DNA of 55,465 bases from JBCCQH01 sp039024435 (GTDB lineage: Bacteria; Bacteroidota; Bacteroidia; J057; JADKCL01), in NCBI GenBank assembly GCA_039024435.1, contig JBCCQH010000041.1:1-55465 (forward strand), given 5' to 3'. The position numbers were made by a program, and so were the translations under genes. Every line of letters begins with the position of its first letter. The stretch's first letter is position 1. The notes beneath the pieces are model-generated. The model worked only from the letters and a program-made list of their open reading frames with translations, was not told the DNA's origin and did no database searches. This document shows, one piece after another, positions 16,855 through 25,167 of the stretch.

Positions 16855-17158
16855 AACATTTATATTTAATGGTGAAAATTGTTTGCTGGAAAGTCATCCT
16901 TCTTCAACTCTAACCCAATCACATATTTTCGGCAAAGTAAACGGGAGATTTCCGTCCCGTGCGGCAAAATCGCCCCCTGGGCCTCCCCTGGGCCATTTTT
17001 TGCGCAAAAAAGTTGACAGTCCTCCCGGCGCACGAGGGGAAATTTTTTCGGGGGCCACCGCAAACCCTTCCCCCGGCTCGGCCGCCGCCGCCCCCCAAAC
17101 CATCCCCTCCGCCGCCCTTCCGCATTTCCCCAGGAATAGTTTAACTTGAACCCCGACC
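16855..17158. other. Intergenic divergent region with a T6-GCGC-A6 palindrome
   Basis: This 304-bp spacer lies between the orphan gene and the glycosyltransferase gene, which point away from each other. It contains a perfect 16-bp palindrome TTTTTTGCGCAAAAAA at 16996-17011 and a run of C-rich and G-rich blocks further on (17030-17130). The palindrome could be a regulatory site or a short terminator-like hairpin. No gene was seen. Confidence 0.45.
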
Positions 17159-19075
17159 GTGCCCATTCTTTCTGCCATACCGCTCCGCGGCTGGACCGCA
17201 TCCCGGGGATACCTCCTGGGGCACGCCCTGCTTTTTGCCGGTTTCATCGCGGTGCTGATCCGGACCGCCTGGACCTGCGACGACGCTTTCATTTCCCATA
17301 CCTGCGCGGTCAACCTCGCCGAGGGCCACGGCTTGACCTTTCAGCCCTTTGCCCGGGTGCAAGCCTTTTCGAATCCCCTCTGGACCCTGATCATGGCCGG
17401 GCTGTACCCGCTGAGCGGCGAGACCTGGCGCACCGGAATGGTTTTGGGGATCGTCCTGAGTGCCCTGGTCTGGTGGTGGCTGCTCCGGCGGGGGCGGAAT
17501 TGGGATACCCGGAGCCTGGTCGCCGGCGGCATCCTGCTGTTGTCCTCGTCTTTCATCGATTTCAGCACCTCGGGCCTGGAAAATTCGCTCAGCCACCTGC
17601 TGATCCTGGGGTTTGCGACTCAGTTTTTGCGGCCACCGGCGGATCGGCGCTGGCTGACCCGGCTGTTTTTGCTCGGATCGCTGGCACTGCTCTGCCGCCT
17701 GGACCTGATCTGGGTGGTGGGACCGGCGATGCTGGTGGGCTACCGCCAAGTGGAAGCCCGGGGAAAATGGAAAAGTGCCCTGCTGGGGCTCTTGCCCATT
17801 CTGGGCTGGGAAGCGTTTTCCCTGATTTACTACGGCTTTTTTCTGCCGAATACCTGGTACGCAAAGCTCGGTACGGGTGAGGGGCGCTGGTTTCTGCTCG
17901 GGAAGGGCTGGATTTACTTCTGGGACACTTTGCGCGACGATCCGCTGACCGTGCTCGTGATTGTAGGGGGGGGGCTCCAAGTGGGGAGATGGGGAAATGG
18001 ACGGTCGCGCTGGCTCCTGATTGGGGCGGGGCTGTACGTGCTGGCGGTCGTGGCCGCCGGCGGGGATTTTATGCGGGGGCGCATGTTTACCGTGCCCTTT
18101 GTGCTGTTGCTGTTTCTGTGGCTGCGGACCCCCGCGCCGGCTTGGTGGCCGGTGGGCGCCGGGGCCTTGCTCGTGCTGGGCTTGCTCCGGGCGGATGCGC
18201 CGCTCTACAGTGGACCCGATTACCACCTCGGGCGTACCGAGCGGCCCTGGGAACGCTACGCGAACAACATCACCGATGAGCGGGCGATGTACTGGAACCG
18301 TGCCGGCTGGCGTGCCCACCACGGTGCGGAAGTGCATCCGGCCCGGGAATTCGAGGCAGAAGCGGCCCGGCAGCGCGCGGCCTGGGACCGCCATGAGCCG
18401 GTGACCCGGGCCGTGGTCGCCGGCTCGATGGGCAAAACCGGCTACCTGCGGGCGCGGGGCACCCAGATCATCGACTTCAATGGCCTAGCCGATCCTTTGC
18501 TGGCCCGGTTTCCGGCCCTGGATACCGATTGGTGGCGGGCGGGGCACCGCCCGCGCTACCTGGACCCGAACCACGAGCGGATTGTGGCGGGAGAGTCGAT
18601 CCAGTTTGCTGATCCCGGTGTGCAGGCGTATTGGCAGCGCTTGCGGGTGGTCACCGCGGGTCCCCTCTGGTCGGGGGAACGCTGGCGCACGATTTGGGGA
18701 TTTTTGACCGGTGAATACCGCCACTTGCTGAACCGGGAGCGCTTGCGCTACGGTATGCAGGACGTGCGGCCCGCAGCGCAGGGGAGCTACACAGCGCGCA
18801 ACTGGCAGGCGATTTGCTTTCGTTGGGACCGGCCGGTGGATCTGCGGGCGGTGGAATTTACCTGCTCCATCGCCCAGCAAGGGCGGATTGAACTGGAATG
18901 GCGGCGGGGTGGCATGGCCTACGGCCGGATCCGGCTTCGACCGTACGACAAAGCGCGGGGGCGTTACCGGGTGGAGTTGCCGGACGCCTTGCGGGAGCGG
19001 GGCGTCGACGCCTTGGCCGTGTACAACCGCCATCTGATCCCCAGGATGGAAATCACCGAATTCGAAGAAAAATAA
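17159..19075 (+). CDS. GT-C fold membrane glycosyltransferase-like protein
   Basis: The 638-residue protein starts at a GTG and has about nine to ten hydrophobic segments in its first 360 residues, followed by a soluble C-terminal part. Near the end of the first membrane segment it has TWTCDDAFISH, with the paired acids D41-D42 typical of GT-C enzymes, and then NLAEGHGLTFQPFARVQAFSNPLWTL, the conserved loop of polyprenyl-phosphate-sugar-dependent transferases (AftB-like and related families). It should move a sugar from a lipid-phosphate donor to an acceptor on the outer face of the inner membrane. The acceptor is unknown. A hairpin terminator lies 165 bp downstream, so it is likely a single-gene unit. 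Confidence 0.75.
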   Translation: MPILSAIPLRGWTASRGYLLGHALLFAGFIAVLIRTAWTCDDAFISHTCAVNLAEGHGLTFQPFARVQAFSNPLWTLIMAGLYPLSGETWRTGMVLGIVLSALVWWWLLRRGRNWDTRSLVAGGILLLSSSFIDFSTSGLENSLSHLLILGFATQFLRPPADRRWLTRLFLLGSLALLCRLDLIWVVGPAMLVGYRQVEARGKWKSALLGLLPILGWEAFSLIYYGFFLPNTWYAKLGTGEGRWFLLGKGWIYFWDTLRDDPLTVLVIVGGGLQVGRWGNGRSRWLLIGAGLYVLAVVAAGGDFMRGRMFTVPFVLLLFLWLRTPAPAWWPVGAGALLVLGLLRADAPLYSGPDYHLGRTERPWERYANNITDERAMYWNRAGWRAHHGAEVHPAREFEAEAARQRAAWDRHEPVTRAVVAGSMGKTGYLRARGTQIIDFNGLADPLLARFPALDTDWWRAGHRPRYLDPNHERIVAGESIQFADPGVQAYWQRLRVVTAGPLWSGERWRTIWGFLTGEYRHLLNRERLRYGMQDVRPAAQGSYTARNWQAICFRWDRPVDLRAVEFTCSIAQQGRIELEWRRGGMAYGRIRLRPYDKARGRYRVELPDALRERGVDALAVYNRHLIPRMEITEFEEK

Positions 19076-19420
19076 ACGGGGGATTTTCAATTTTCAATGA
19101 GAGAATTTTCAATTTCCAATGGGGGGATTTTCAATGGCAATTCTGCCGTTGCGCGCAGTTTTGGGGTCCATTGGAAATTCTCCACGGAAAATCCTCGGGG
19201 GCCGCACGGCGTGCCGTGCGGCTACGATCCTCGTGTTGTAGCGACGCTTTGGGTCGCTTTTTCATCGCGGTATGCGCGTTCCGAACGCGCCAATTGGAAA
19301 TCGAGAATTGAGGAATTGAAAATTTTCCTGCGCCAATTGGCAATTGGAAATCAGGCAATTGGAAATTTCCCTGCGCCAATCGGAAATCGAGCAATTGGAA
19401 ATTCTTTGGGCTGTTTGTCG
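19076..19420 (+). repeat. Dispersed intergenic repeat, copy B (longest copy)
   Basis: The copy begins with three TTTTCAATT / TTTCAATG units just after the glycosyltransferase stop, includes a perfect palindrome GCCGCACGGC-gt-GCCGTGCGGC (19201-19222), and then the family's core palindrome GCGCGTTC-c-GAACGCGC at 19274-19290. Downstream are repeated CAATTGGAAAT and CCTGCGCCAAT words up to about 19412. It ends some 190 bp before the tlpA-like gene. No gene lies in 19076-19608. Confidence 0.75.
19240..19262 (+). terminator. Rho-independent terminator after the GT-C gene
   Basis: The inverted repeat AGCGAC (19240-19245) / GTCGCT (19253-19258) with a 7-nt loop is followed by TTTTT (19258-19262). 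It is 165 bp beyond the stop codon, inside repeat copy B. Confidence 0.6.
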
Positions 19421-19608
19421 CTCCAACGATAATAGTCTGCTTTTCAAGACGCTTGCGGTGGCAGGGGGAGGAGGCACCCCCCGGGCAGACCCGCCGGTAC
19501 AAAGGGCATTTTGGGGATTGAAACGGCGTTTTTGCCTGAATCGGTTTAGGGAGGCGCATTTCGGCACGCAGTTTGCATATTCCCGCTAAAACAACAATCT
19601 TTATACTT

Positions 19609-20148
19609 ATGAAAAGGAATTTTTTGCTACTGTTCGCTTTGATTGTCATTTCCGCCCCCGCCGCCTTTTCTCAGGCGGAAGCATCCGAAAAGCACCGCGA
19701 ATTTCCCGCAGCCGATGTCAAGGCCCTGGACGGCAGCGTCGTTTCTTCGGCAGATTTCGAAAACGATGGCAAGCCGATGGTCGTGAGTTTCTGGGCCACC
19801 TGGTGCAAACCCTGCATTTTGGAATTGCAAACCATTCTCGACGAATACGATGACTGGCAAGACGAAACCGGCGTGAAATTGATCGCGGTTTCCATCGACG
19901 ATGCGCGCAACTCCGCGAAAGTGCAGCCATTTGTCAGCGGCAAAGAATGGCCCTACGAAGTGTACATCGACAACAACCAGGACCTGAAGCGGGCGTTGCA
20001 GGTCAACAATGTTCCGGCGACTTTCCTTTTGAACGGCAAGCGAGAAATTGTCTACCAGCACAATTCCTATTCTCCGGGGGACGAAGAAGAACTCTACGAC
20101 CACATCCTGGAAACGGTCAAAGCCGACGCGGACGCCAGCGCGGAATGA
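19609..20148 (+). CDS. TlpA-like periplasmic thiol-disulfide oxidoreductase
   Basis: The 179-residue product has a signal peptide (KRNFLLLFALIVISAPAAFSQ) and a redoxin domain with FWATWCKPC (active Cys66 and Cys69) and the later NNVPATFLLNGKREIVY segment, where the proline is the cis-proline. This is the TlpA/ResA group, which reduces disulfides in periplasmic proteins or cytochrome maturation intermediates. It leads a three-gene set with the DUF6029 barrel (28 nt downstream) and the Omp28-like protein. The ATG at 19609 is preferred over one 12 codons upstream because it starts the signal peptide. Repeat copy B lies immediately upstream. Confidence 0.88.
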   Translation: MKRNFLLLFALIVISAPAAFSQAEASEKHREFPAADVKALDGSVVSSADFENDGKPMVVSFWATWCKPCILELQTILDEYDDWQDETGVKLIAVSIDDARNSAKVQPFVSGKEWPYEVYIDNNQDLKRALQVNNVPATFLLNGKREIVYQHNSYSPGDEEELYDHILETVKADADASAE

Positions 20149-20176
20149 GACCGCAATCGAAGAAATATTCTGCACA

Positions 20177-21844
20177 GTGATTTATACATCCACGTTCAAA
20201 ACGAGCATCAAGGCGACCCTGGTTGCCTTGATGCTTTTTTCATCGGCCGCTTACGCCCAAAATGTTGACCTGGGGGAAGTCCACGGCAATTTCCAGGTTG
20301 ACGCCCAGTATTACCGGGAGGATTCCATCATCGGTGCGCCCGATTTTCCGGAAGATGTGGGCTCCAACTCATTCCTCAATCTGATTTACACCCGGGGGGG
20401 CTTTGAAGCGGGGTTGCGCTATGAGGCGTATCTGCCGACGATGCAGGGCTTTACCCGAGAGTCGGGGAGTGGGCTGCCCTACCGGTACGCGCGCTACAAG
20501 CGGGACCGTCTGGACGTGACCGCCGGGACATTTTACGAGCAATTTGGTTCGGGAATGATCCTGCGCTCCTACGAAGAATGGGGCTTGGGCTGGGACAACA
20601 GCATCGACGGGGTGCGGGTCAAAGGCGAACCGGTACGCGGTCTGCAAGTCACCGGCCTCCTGGGCCGGATGCGGAATGCCCAATCCAACAAGGTCGAAAA
20701 CTTGTCCGAGGGCCTGATTCGCGGCATCAATGCCGATTGGTACATCAACGATTCTTTTGATTCATTGGCCACTGCCAAGACGCGCATCAGCATTGGGGCG
20801 GGATTTGTGTCGCGCTTCCAGGCGGACAACGATCCGCTGCTGGTCATCCCGCAAAATGTCGGCGCCTTCTCGGGGCGCTTCAATCTCTCGCGCGGGGGCT
20901 TCCTGTTTTCGGCGGAATACGCACAAAAGATCAACGATCCCAGTACGGTCAACAATTTCATCTATAAAGATGGGAACGGCATTTTGGTCCAGACTTCCTA
21001 CGCCAAAAAGGGCCTGGGCGTCTCCTTGCAGTTCAAGCGGATCGACAACATGGACTTCCGCGGGGACCGGGCCGCGAGTGGCAACGACCTCGCCCTGAAC
21101 TTCTTGCCGCCGCAAACCCGGCAGCACACTTACCGCCTGGCGACGCTGTTTCCCTGGGCCACCCAGCCGCTGGGCGAGTGGAGCACTCAGCTCGAAGTCC
21201 TGTACAAAATCAAGAAAGGCACTGCCCTGGGCGGTAAGTACGGCACGAACATCACCTTTAACTTTTCCCGGATCAATGCCCTCAACAAGGTTCCGACGGT
21301 CAATCCGTTTGAAGGCTACACCGCCGATTTTGTCGGTAAGATGGACAGCGTATTGTTCCAGGACATCAACGTGGAGATCTCCCGGAAATTCAACAAAAAA
21401 TTTAAAGCTACCCTCAATCTCCTGCACTTCAACTACGATGAATCCTTGTTCCGGCAGTTGACCGGTTTCAACACCTCGGAGGACGTCACGGCGGACGTGC
21501 AGATATTGGATATGAGTTACAAGCTCAAGCGAAAGCACACTTTGCGGCTGGAATTGCAGCACTGTGCGACCCAGCAAGAGTTTGGTGATTGGGCGATGGC
21601 CCTGGTCGAATACACCTTTGCGCCGCACTTTTTCCTGGCCGTATTTGACGAATACAACTACGGAAACGCGGAGGAAGATCAGCGTCTGCACTACTTCAGT
21701 GGCACCGCGGGCGTGAATTTCAGCAACTACCGCATCCAATTGGGCTACGGACGGCAGCGGGCCGGTGTGTTGTGTGTGGGCGGCATTTGCCGCTTTGTCC
21801 CGGCTTCCAACGGGGTAACATTTTCAATGACCGGTACTTTTTAG
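20177..21844 (+). CDS. DUF6029 family outer-membrane beta-barrel protein
   Basis: Starting at a GTG (20177), the protein of about 555 residues has a signal peptide (TSIKATLVALMLFSSAAYAQ) and then the DUF6029 pattern: GEVHGNFQVDAQYYREDSIIG, SFLNLIYTRGGFEAGLRYE and GTFYEQFGSGMILRSYEEW. The remainder is amphipathic beta strands ending GVTFSMTGTF with terminal Phe. It is an outer-membrane barrel of unknown substrate. The open frame runs farther upstream, but that part overlaps the tlpA-like gene in another phase and has no signal features. In Bacteroidota this family is commonly encoded next to a TlpA-like redoxin and an Omp28-like protein, exactly as here, 12 nt before the latter. Confidence 0.85.
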   Translation: MIYTSTFKTSIKATLVALMLFSSAAYAQNVDLGEVHGNFQVDAQYYREDSIIGAPDFPEDVGSNSFLNLIYTRGGFEAGLRYEAYLPTMQGFTRESGSGLPYRYARYKRDRLDVTAGTFYEQFGSGMILRSYEEWGLGWDNSIDGVRVKGEPVRGLQVTGLLGRMRNAQSNKVENLSEGLIRGINADWYINDSFDSLATAKTRISIGAGFVSRFQADNDPLLVIPQNVGAFSGRFNLSRGGFLFSAEYAQKINDPSTVNNFIYKDGNGILVQTSYAKKGLGVSLQFKRIDNMDFRGDRAASGNDLALNFLPPQTRQHTYRLATLFPWATQPLGEWSTQLEVLYKIKKGTALGGKYGTNITFNFSRINALNKVPTVNPFEGYTADFVGKMDSVLFQDINVEISRKFNKKFKATLNLLHFNYDESLFRQLTGFNTSEDVTADVQILDMSYKLKRKHTLRLELQHCATQQEFGDWAMALVEYTFAPHFFLAVFDEYNYGNAEEDQRLHYFSGTAGVNFSNYRIQLGYGRQRAGVLCVGGICRFVPASNGVTFSMTGTF

Positions 21845-21856
21845 TAAATTTAACGT

Positions 21857-22699
21857 ATGAAAATCAACCGCATTTTCTTTGCCCTTTGCCTGGCTGCTGG
21901 CGTGCTCTTGAGTGCTTGTGACATCGTAGAGGAACCCGTGGACCCGAATCGACCTCCGATTACCACGGGCAAGAAGGTACTGGTAGAAGACTTCACCGGT
22001 CACCAATGCGGGAATTGTCCGCGGGCCCACGAAACCGCGAAAGATCTGGAAGCCGCTTTTGGTGAAGCGGTGGTCGTAGTCGCGATCCACCTGGGCAATT
22101 TTGCGGAAGTCGACTCCGCCAAAGGCTATTACAACGATTTCAATACGCCATTTGGGGAAGCGATCGATGCGGCACTGACGATCAATGACTTTGCGCTGCC
22201 CGTGGGAACGGTGAATCGCCGCCCGCTCAATGGGGAGGTACGGCAGCGCCACGCCAATTGGAGCACGATTGTCGCCGATATTTTGGGCGAAGCCGCGGCG
22301 TTGGAAATCAATCCGACCGTAGCCTACGACCAGTCAACTCGTCAGGTGAGTGTCGAAACGGAAATTCAATACTACGAGACCGGCACCGACCAGCACCACG
22401 TCGTGGTACTGATCACCGAAGACAGCATTTCGTCTAAGCAGTCGGACTATTCGCTGGTTCCGGATTACATCGATCCTTATTATCAGATGCACGTGCTGCG
22501 CAAGGCGGTGACTCCGGGTCTCTACGGAGATGCCCTCAAGGACGGTCCCATCTTCGTCGGCGAACGTCTCAATAAGACATTTACTACCTCATTGGACGCG
22601 GCTTGGGTCGCCGATCAGTGCCACGTCATCATTTACGTGATTGATCGCGCCTCGGGAGAAATTTTGCAGGTGGAAGAAAAACGCGTGGTTCCCCAATAG
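21857..22699 (+). CDS. Omp28-related outer-membrane lipoprotein with thioredoxin-like CGNC motif
   Basis: The 280-residue product carries a lipoprotein signal (LAAGVLLSAC, Cys21) and a thioredoxin-like N-terminal domain with VLVEDFTGHQCGNCPRA (Cys51 and Cys54), typical of the Omp28 family first described in Porphyromonas gingivalis. Residues 140-280 form a beta-rich domain. It probably sits on the outer membrane and takes part in thiol-disulfide chemistry together with the TlpA-like protein and the DUF6029 barrel of the same operon. The three together suggest export or repair of oxidised surface proteins, but the substrate is unknown. Confidence 0.88.
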   Translation: MKINRIFFALCLAAGVLLSACDIVEEPVDPNRPPITTGKKVLVEDFTGHQCGNCPRAHETAKDLEAAFGEAVVVVAIHLGNFAEVDSAKGYYNDFNTPFGEAIDAALTINDFALPVGTVNRRPLNGEVRQRHANWSTIVADILGEAAALEINPTVAYDQSTRQVSVETEIQYYETGTDQHHVVVLITEDSISSKQSDYSLVPDYIDPYYQMHVLRKAVTPGLYGDALKDGPIFVGERLNKTFTTSLDAAWVADQCHVIIYVIDRASGEILQVEEKRVVPQ

Positions 22700-22726
22700 C
22701 GTGCATCTTTGCGGGGAATTGCCCGT

Positions 22727-22742
22727 GTTTTCATTTGAAAAC
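22727..22742. terminator. Short bidirectional hairpin between convergent genes
   Basis: GTTTTCA (22727-22733) and TGAAAAC (22736-22742) pair perfectly around a 2-nt loop. The site lies 28 bp after the Omp28-like stop and overlaps the last codons of the convergent membrane-protein gene. The stem is AT-rich and short, so termination is possible but not certain. Confidence 0.35.
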
Positions 22743-23339
22743 AAAACGTTCAAAGTACATCGCCGCCACGACCAGCAGCGACAAACGCAATATTTGCCGC
22801 TCAATCATGATCGCCGGTCGCCGAGAAAAATCGGTCGTGAAGTCGATTACCAATAACCAGAGGAAAACCGCCAAATAAAGTATCCGCCATCCGATGTGGT
22901 AATAGTTGTATTCGTCCGGATACAAGGTGATGAATTCCCAGGCCAGAATCGGCAAGGTCAATACGCCGAGTACCACAAACTTGAGCGCCAGCCCCCGATC
23001 TGACTTGAGTAGGCCCACGCCGCTGCGGAGGCAGAGCAGACCGTACGCTAGGAACACCAAGGCTCCCGGGATGTAGATGTAATAGGCCAGGCCGCTAAAT
23101 CCCGCTTTGCTGACGAGTGAGCCCATGATTTCCGCGATCAGCAAGGCCGGAACCAGCGCCCAAAGGCTGTGGCGGATGCGCCAGGTGTAGTCGCCTAGCA
23201 GCCCGATGGCCCCGCAAAAGGAGATGGCCGCCAGCAAGGGCGCGACGAAGGGCTGTTCGGGAAGCAGCGTGTATTGTTTGATCAGTGCCCCGGCAACGAA
23301 GCACGCAGTGAAGAATATGTAAAGAAAAATTTGGCCCAT
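22731..23339 (-). CDS. Polytopic membrane protein of unknown function
   Basis: The 202-residue protein has about six hydrophobic segments (for example GQIFLYIFFTACFVAGALI at the start, FVAPLLAAISFCGAIGLLG, LWALVPALLIAEIMGSLV, YIPGALVFLAYGLLCL, FVVLGVLTLPILAWEFI and ILYLAVFLWLLVIDF) separated by short loops. It has no signal peptide beyond the first helix and no recognised family motif; general layout resembles YhhN/lysoplasmalogenase-like six- to eight-helix proteins. It converges with the Omp28 operon and stands alone on its strand. Confidence 0.6.
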   Translation of the reverse strand: MGQIFLYIFFTACFVAGALIKQYTLLPEQPFVAPLLAAISFCGAIGLLGDYTWRIRHSLWALVPALLIAEIMGSLVSKAGFSGLAYYIYIPGALVFLAYGLLCLRSGVGLLKSDRGLALKFVVLGVLTLPILAWEFITLYPDEYNYYHIGWRILYLAVFLWLLVIDFTTDFSRRPAIMIERQILRLSLLVVAAMYFERFVFK

Positions 23340-24039
23340 AGCGCGGAAAAGTCAAACAAGGTGGGGCGGACGGTGCCACCGCCGGCGCGAATATATCAAT
23401 TCGACCGGTAAATTGGTAAAGCTTTCGCAAGTAGGCGGTGAGTGGCCTTCCCACTTTTACAACCGGGCCGGGTAGGCGGAAAAAGATGCCATAGCAAAAT
23501 CGCAGGATTAAATATAAACCGCTTCTAAGTGTGGATTTTTCTGCCCGGTTGATTTGGGGCGGCAAAGTCATCGGCGCGCTCATCTTCGCTGGAGGGCATA
23601 CAACTTTGCGGCAATTAAGCCTTATCCTCTATCTTCACCCGGAGGTAGAAGGCTGTATGAAGCCAATATTTAGGGGGAATTTTGTTTACAAAAAAATGGT
23701 ACAGGGGATGATCAGCTCTGTCCCCCCGCGATCTTCCCCTCTCTTCAGACTGATTGTCCCCTGTATCCCTGCAAACTATGGAAAAAACTTTACTAATACC
23801 CGTACCGGACGAGTCCGGTAAATCAATTAGAACATGCGATAGGAACGTCGTTCCTATGGTTCATTAACCGTGAGACTGGGGCAATGTTTGCCAGCCAGGC
23901 AAATTTTTTTTGGAATTCCTGATTTTCACGGGGATAAATTAAGATTTCGGCGGAAATGCCGGTGGTTTCCTGTGGTTTCGTTTGGTGATCCGGAGTTTTG
24001 CGGGTACGGTTGCCCAAGCGGGCGTCTCTGGGTCGCCCA
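23340..24039. other. 700-bp intergenic region with an inverted repeat, a hairpin and a terminator
   Basis: No convincing gene was seen. A 66-bp segment (23700-23765) is bounded by perfect 9-bp inverted repeats TACAGGGGA / TCCCCTGTA that extend imperfectly to about 15 bp. An ATG at 23778 opens only 29 codons (MEKTLLIPVPDESG...), too short to call. A perfect 19-bp palindrome ATAGGAACG-t-CGTTCCTAT lies near 23840-23858, and an intrinsic terminator at 23887-23911. The layout would fit a small RNA or a decayed element rather than a protein gene. Confidence 0.4.
23887..23911 (+). terminator. Intrinsic terminator without an obvious upstream gene
   Basis: TTTGCC (23887-23892) pairs with GGCAAA (23898-23903) around a 5-nt loop and is followed by eight T residues (23904-23911). 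The nearest annotated plus-strand gene ends 1.2 kb upstream, so it may terminate an unannotated transcript from 23.7 kb, possibly a non-coding RNA. Confidence 0.5.
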
Positions 24040-24378
24040 TTAGCCCAAGGAAAACCGCAAGCGGTAGGGCCGGGCAATGGCTTCGCTGAGTTCGGCGAGG
24101 GAGATAAATTTGCTTTTTCGGAAGTATTCTTTGCCTTCAAATAGGCCCACCAGGGTCGGGAAACCGAACACCTGCCACCGCGCACTCAGGTTTCGGTGCT
24201 CCATGCCATTCACGTAGACGAGTTGCATTTCGGAAAACTGGGTGTGGAGCAGCGTTTCCACCTTGGGACGCAAAGCGCGGCAGGGCGCGCAGTGGTCGTG
24301 GTAAAAGTACAGTAGCACCGCGGGTGCATTGACCACCGCCCGTAAGCCGGAAGGATCTGAGGCGTAGATCGGCTTCAC
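24040..24378 (-). CDS. Small cytoplasmic thioredoxin-like protein
   Basis: With a GTG start at 24378, which overlaps the stop of the ABC permease by 4 nt (GTGA), the product has 112 residues, the normal size for a thioredoxin. It carries LLYFYHDHCAPCRALRPKVETLL with the active site CAPC at 30-33 and the cis-proline segment FGFPTLVGLFEG near residue 80. There is no signal peptide. The pair CAPC is a variant of the usual CGPC. Being the third gene of the ABC transporter operon it may keep a transporter component or its cargo reduced, or simply be co-transcribed. Confidence 0.82.
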   Translation of the reverse strand: MKPIYASDPSGLRAVVNAPAVLLYFYHDHCAPCRALRPKVETLLHTQFSEMQLVYVNGMEHRNLSARWQVFGFPTLVGLFEGKEYFRKSKFISLAELSEAIARPYRLRFSLG

Positions 24379-25163
24379 AGATCGCGTCGCTTGAGGTAAA
24401 GGTAGGCACTCCCGATCAAGATGCCGATCCACACGACGCTGATGAGCATGTATTGCGGTTCGAATTCGGGCATGGTAAGGTCAAAGTCGAAGGGGAACGA
24501 AATCATGCGATTCATCGATTCCAGGGGCAAAAATCCCTCGATTGATTCGGGCAGGTAGTATTCGAGGACATTTTCCAGGGGCAATGCGTAGATAAAGGTC
24601 AGTCCGATCGCGATGCCCGTCCGCCGGATCAACATGCCCAACAAAAAGGCAAAGCTCAGGTAGCCCAGCAGTTGGATGAAATAGGCGGGGATGTAGATAA
24701 ACTTGCCGAAAACTTCATCATCGCCCGGAATCGCGGGGGCCAGAAAGCCTAGAATCACAATGATGAAAAAGACCAGGAGGGTACTCATCAGTGCGATGGT
24801 CACCATGCTGAGAAATTTGCCCAGCAGCCATTCTCCCCGGCTCATGCCATCGATGATGTTTTGCCGGACCGTCTTATAATTGAATTCGTTGCAGATCAAA
24901 ATGATGATGATCACCATCAAAATGTAGTGGAACAACCCGCCCAGATAGGTCAGGTAGTGCCACGAATCGGGAAAGGCATTGAGGTTCCAGGAGGTCCAGC
25001 CGACCCGGGTCAGGCTGCCCGCCTGCTCAGAGATGAAGCTGTTCAGGATACCGTTGAAAGCGCCGACGGTCAGCGCCAGTCCGGCAAAGTACAGGATGAA
25101 AAGAATCCAAAATGCACGATACCCCCGCAGTTTGTTGAATTCGAGACGGATCAGGCGTTTCAT
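24375..25163 (-). CDS. ABC-2 type transporter permease subunit
   Basis: The 262-residue protein has six hydrophobic segments and the layout of ABC-2 permeases: a cytoplasmic N-terminus (KRLIRLEFNKLRGYRAFW), a first helix, the amphipathic segment CNEFNYKTVRQNIIDGMSRGEWLLGKF that couples to the ATPase, and a last helix followed by YLKRRDL. It follows the ATPase gene by 4 nt and should form an exporter with it. The substrate cannot be told from sequence; permeases of this type move lipids, antibiotics or peptides. Confidence 0.88.
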   Translation of the reverse strand: MKRLIRLEFNKLRGYRAFWILFILYFAGLALTVGAFNGILNSFISEQAGSLTRVGWTSWNLNAFPDSWHYLTYLGGLFHYILMVIIIILICNEFNYKTVRQNIIDGMSRGEWLLGKFLSMVTIALMSTLLVFFIIVILGFLAPAIPGDDEVFGKFIYIPAYFIQLLGYLSFAFLLGMLIRRTGIAIGLTFIYALPLENVLEYYLPESIEGFLPLESMNRMISFPFDFDLTMPEFEPQYMLISVVWIGILIGSAYLYLKRRDL

Positions 25164-25167
25164 GGGG

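Noticed and set aside
17146..17880. Second plus-strand frame inside the glycosyltransferase gene
   Set aside because: It is out of phase with the GT-C protein, whose helices and DD motif are clear.
19076..19420. CRISPR or origin-like repeat
   Set aside because: The words are short, AT-rich and unevenly spaced and recur elsewhere, which fits a dispersed repeat, not a CRISPR or an origin.
23778..23867. 29-codon frame starting MEKTLLIPVPDESG
   Set aside because: Too short, no cysteine or other pattern, and interrupted by the palindrome; treated as part of the intergenic region.
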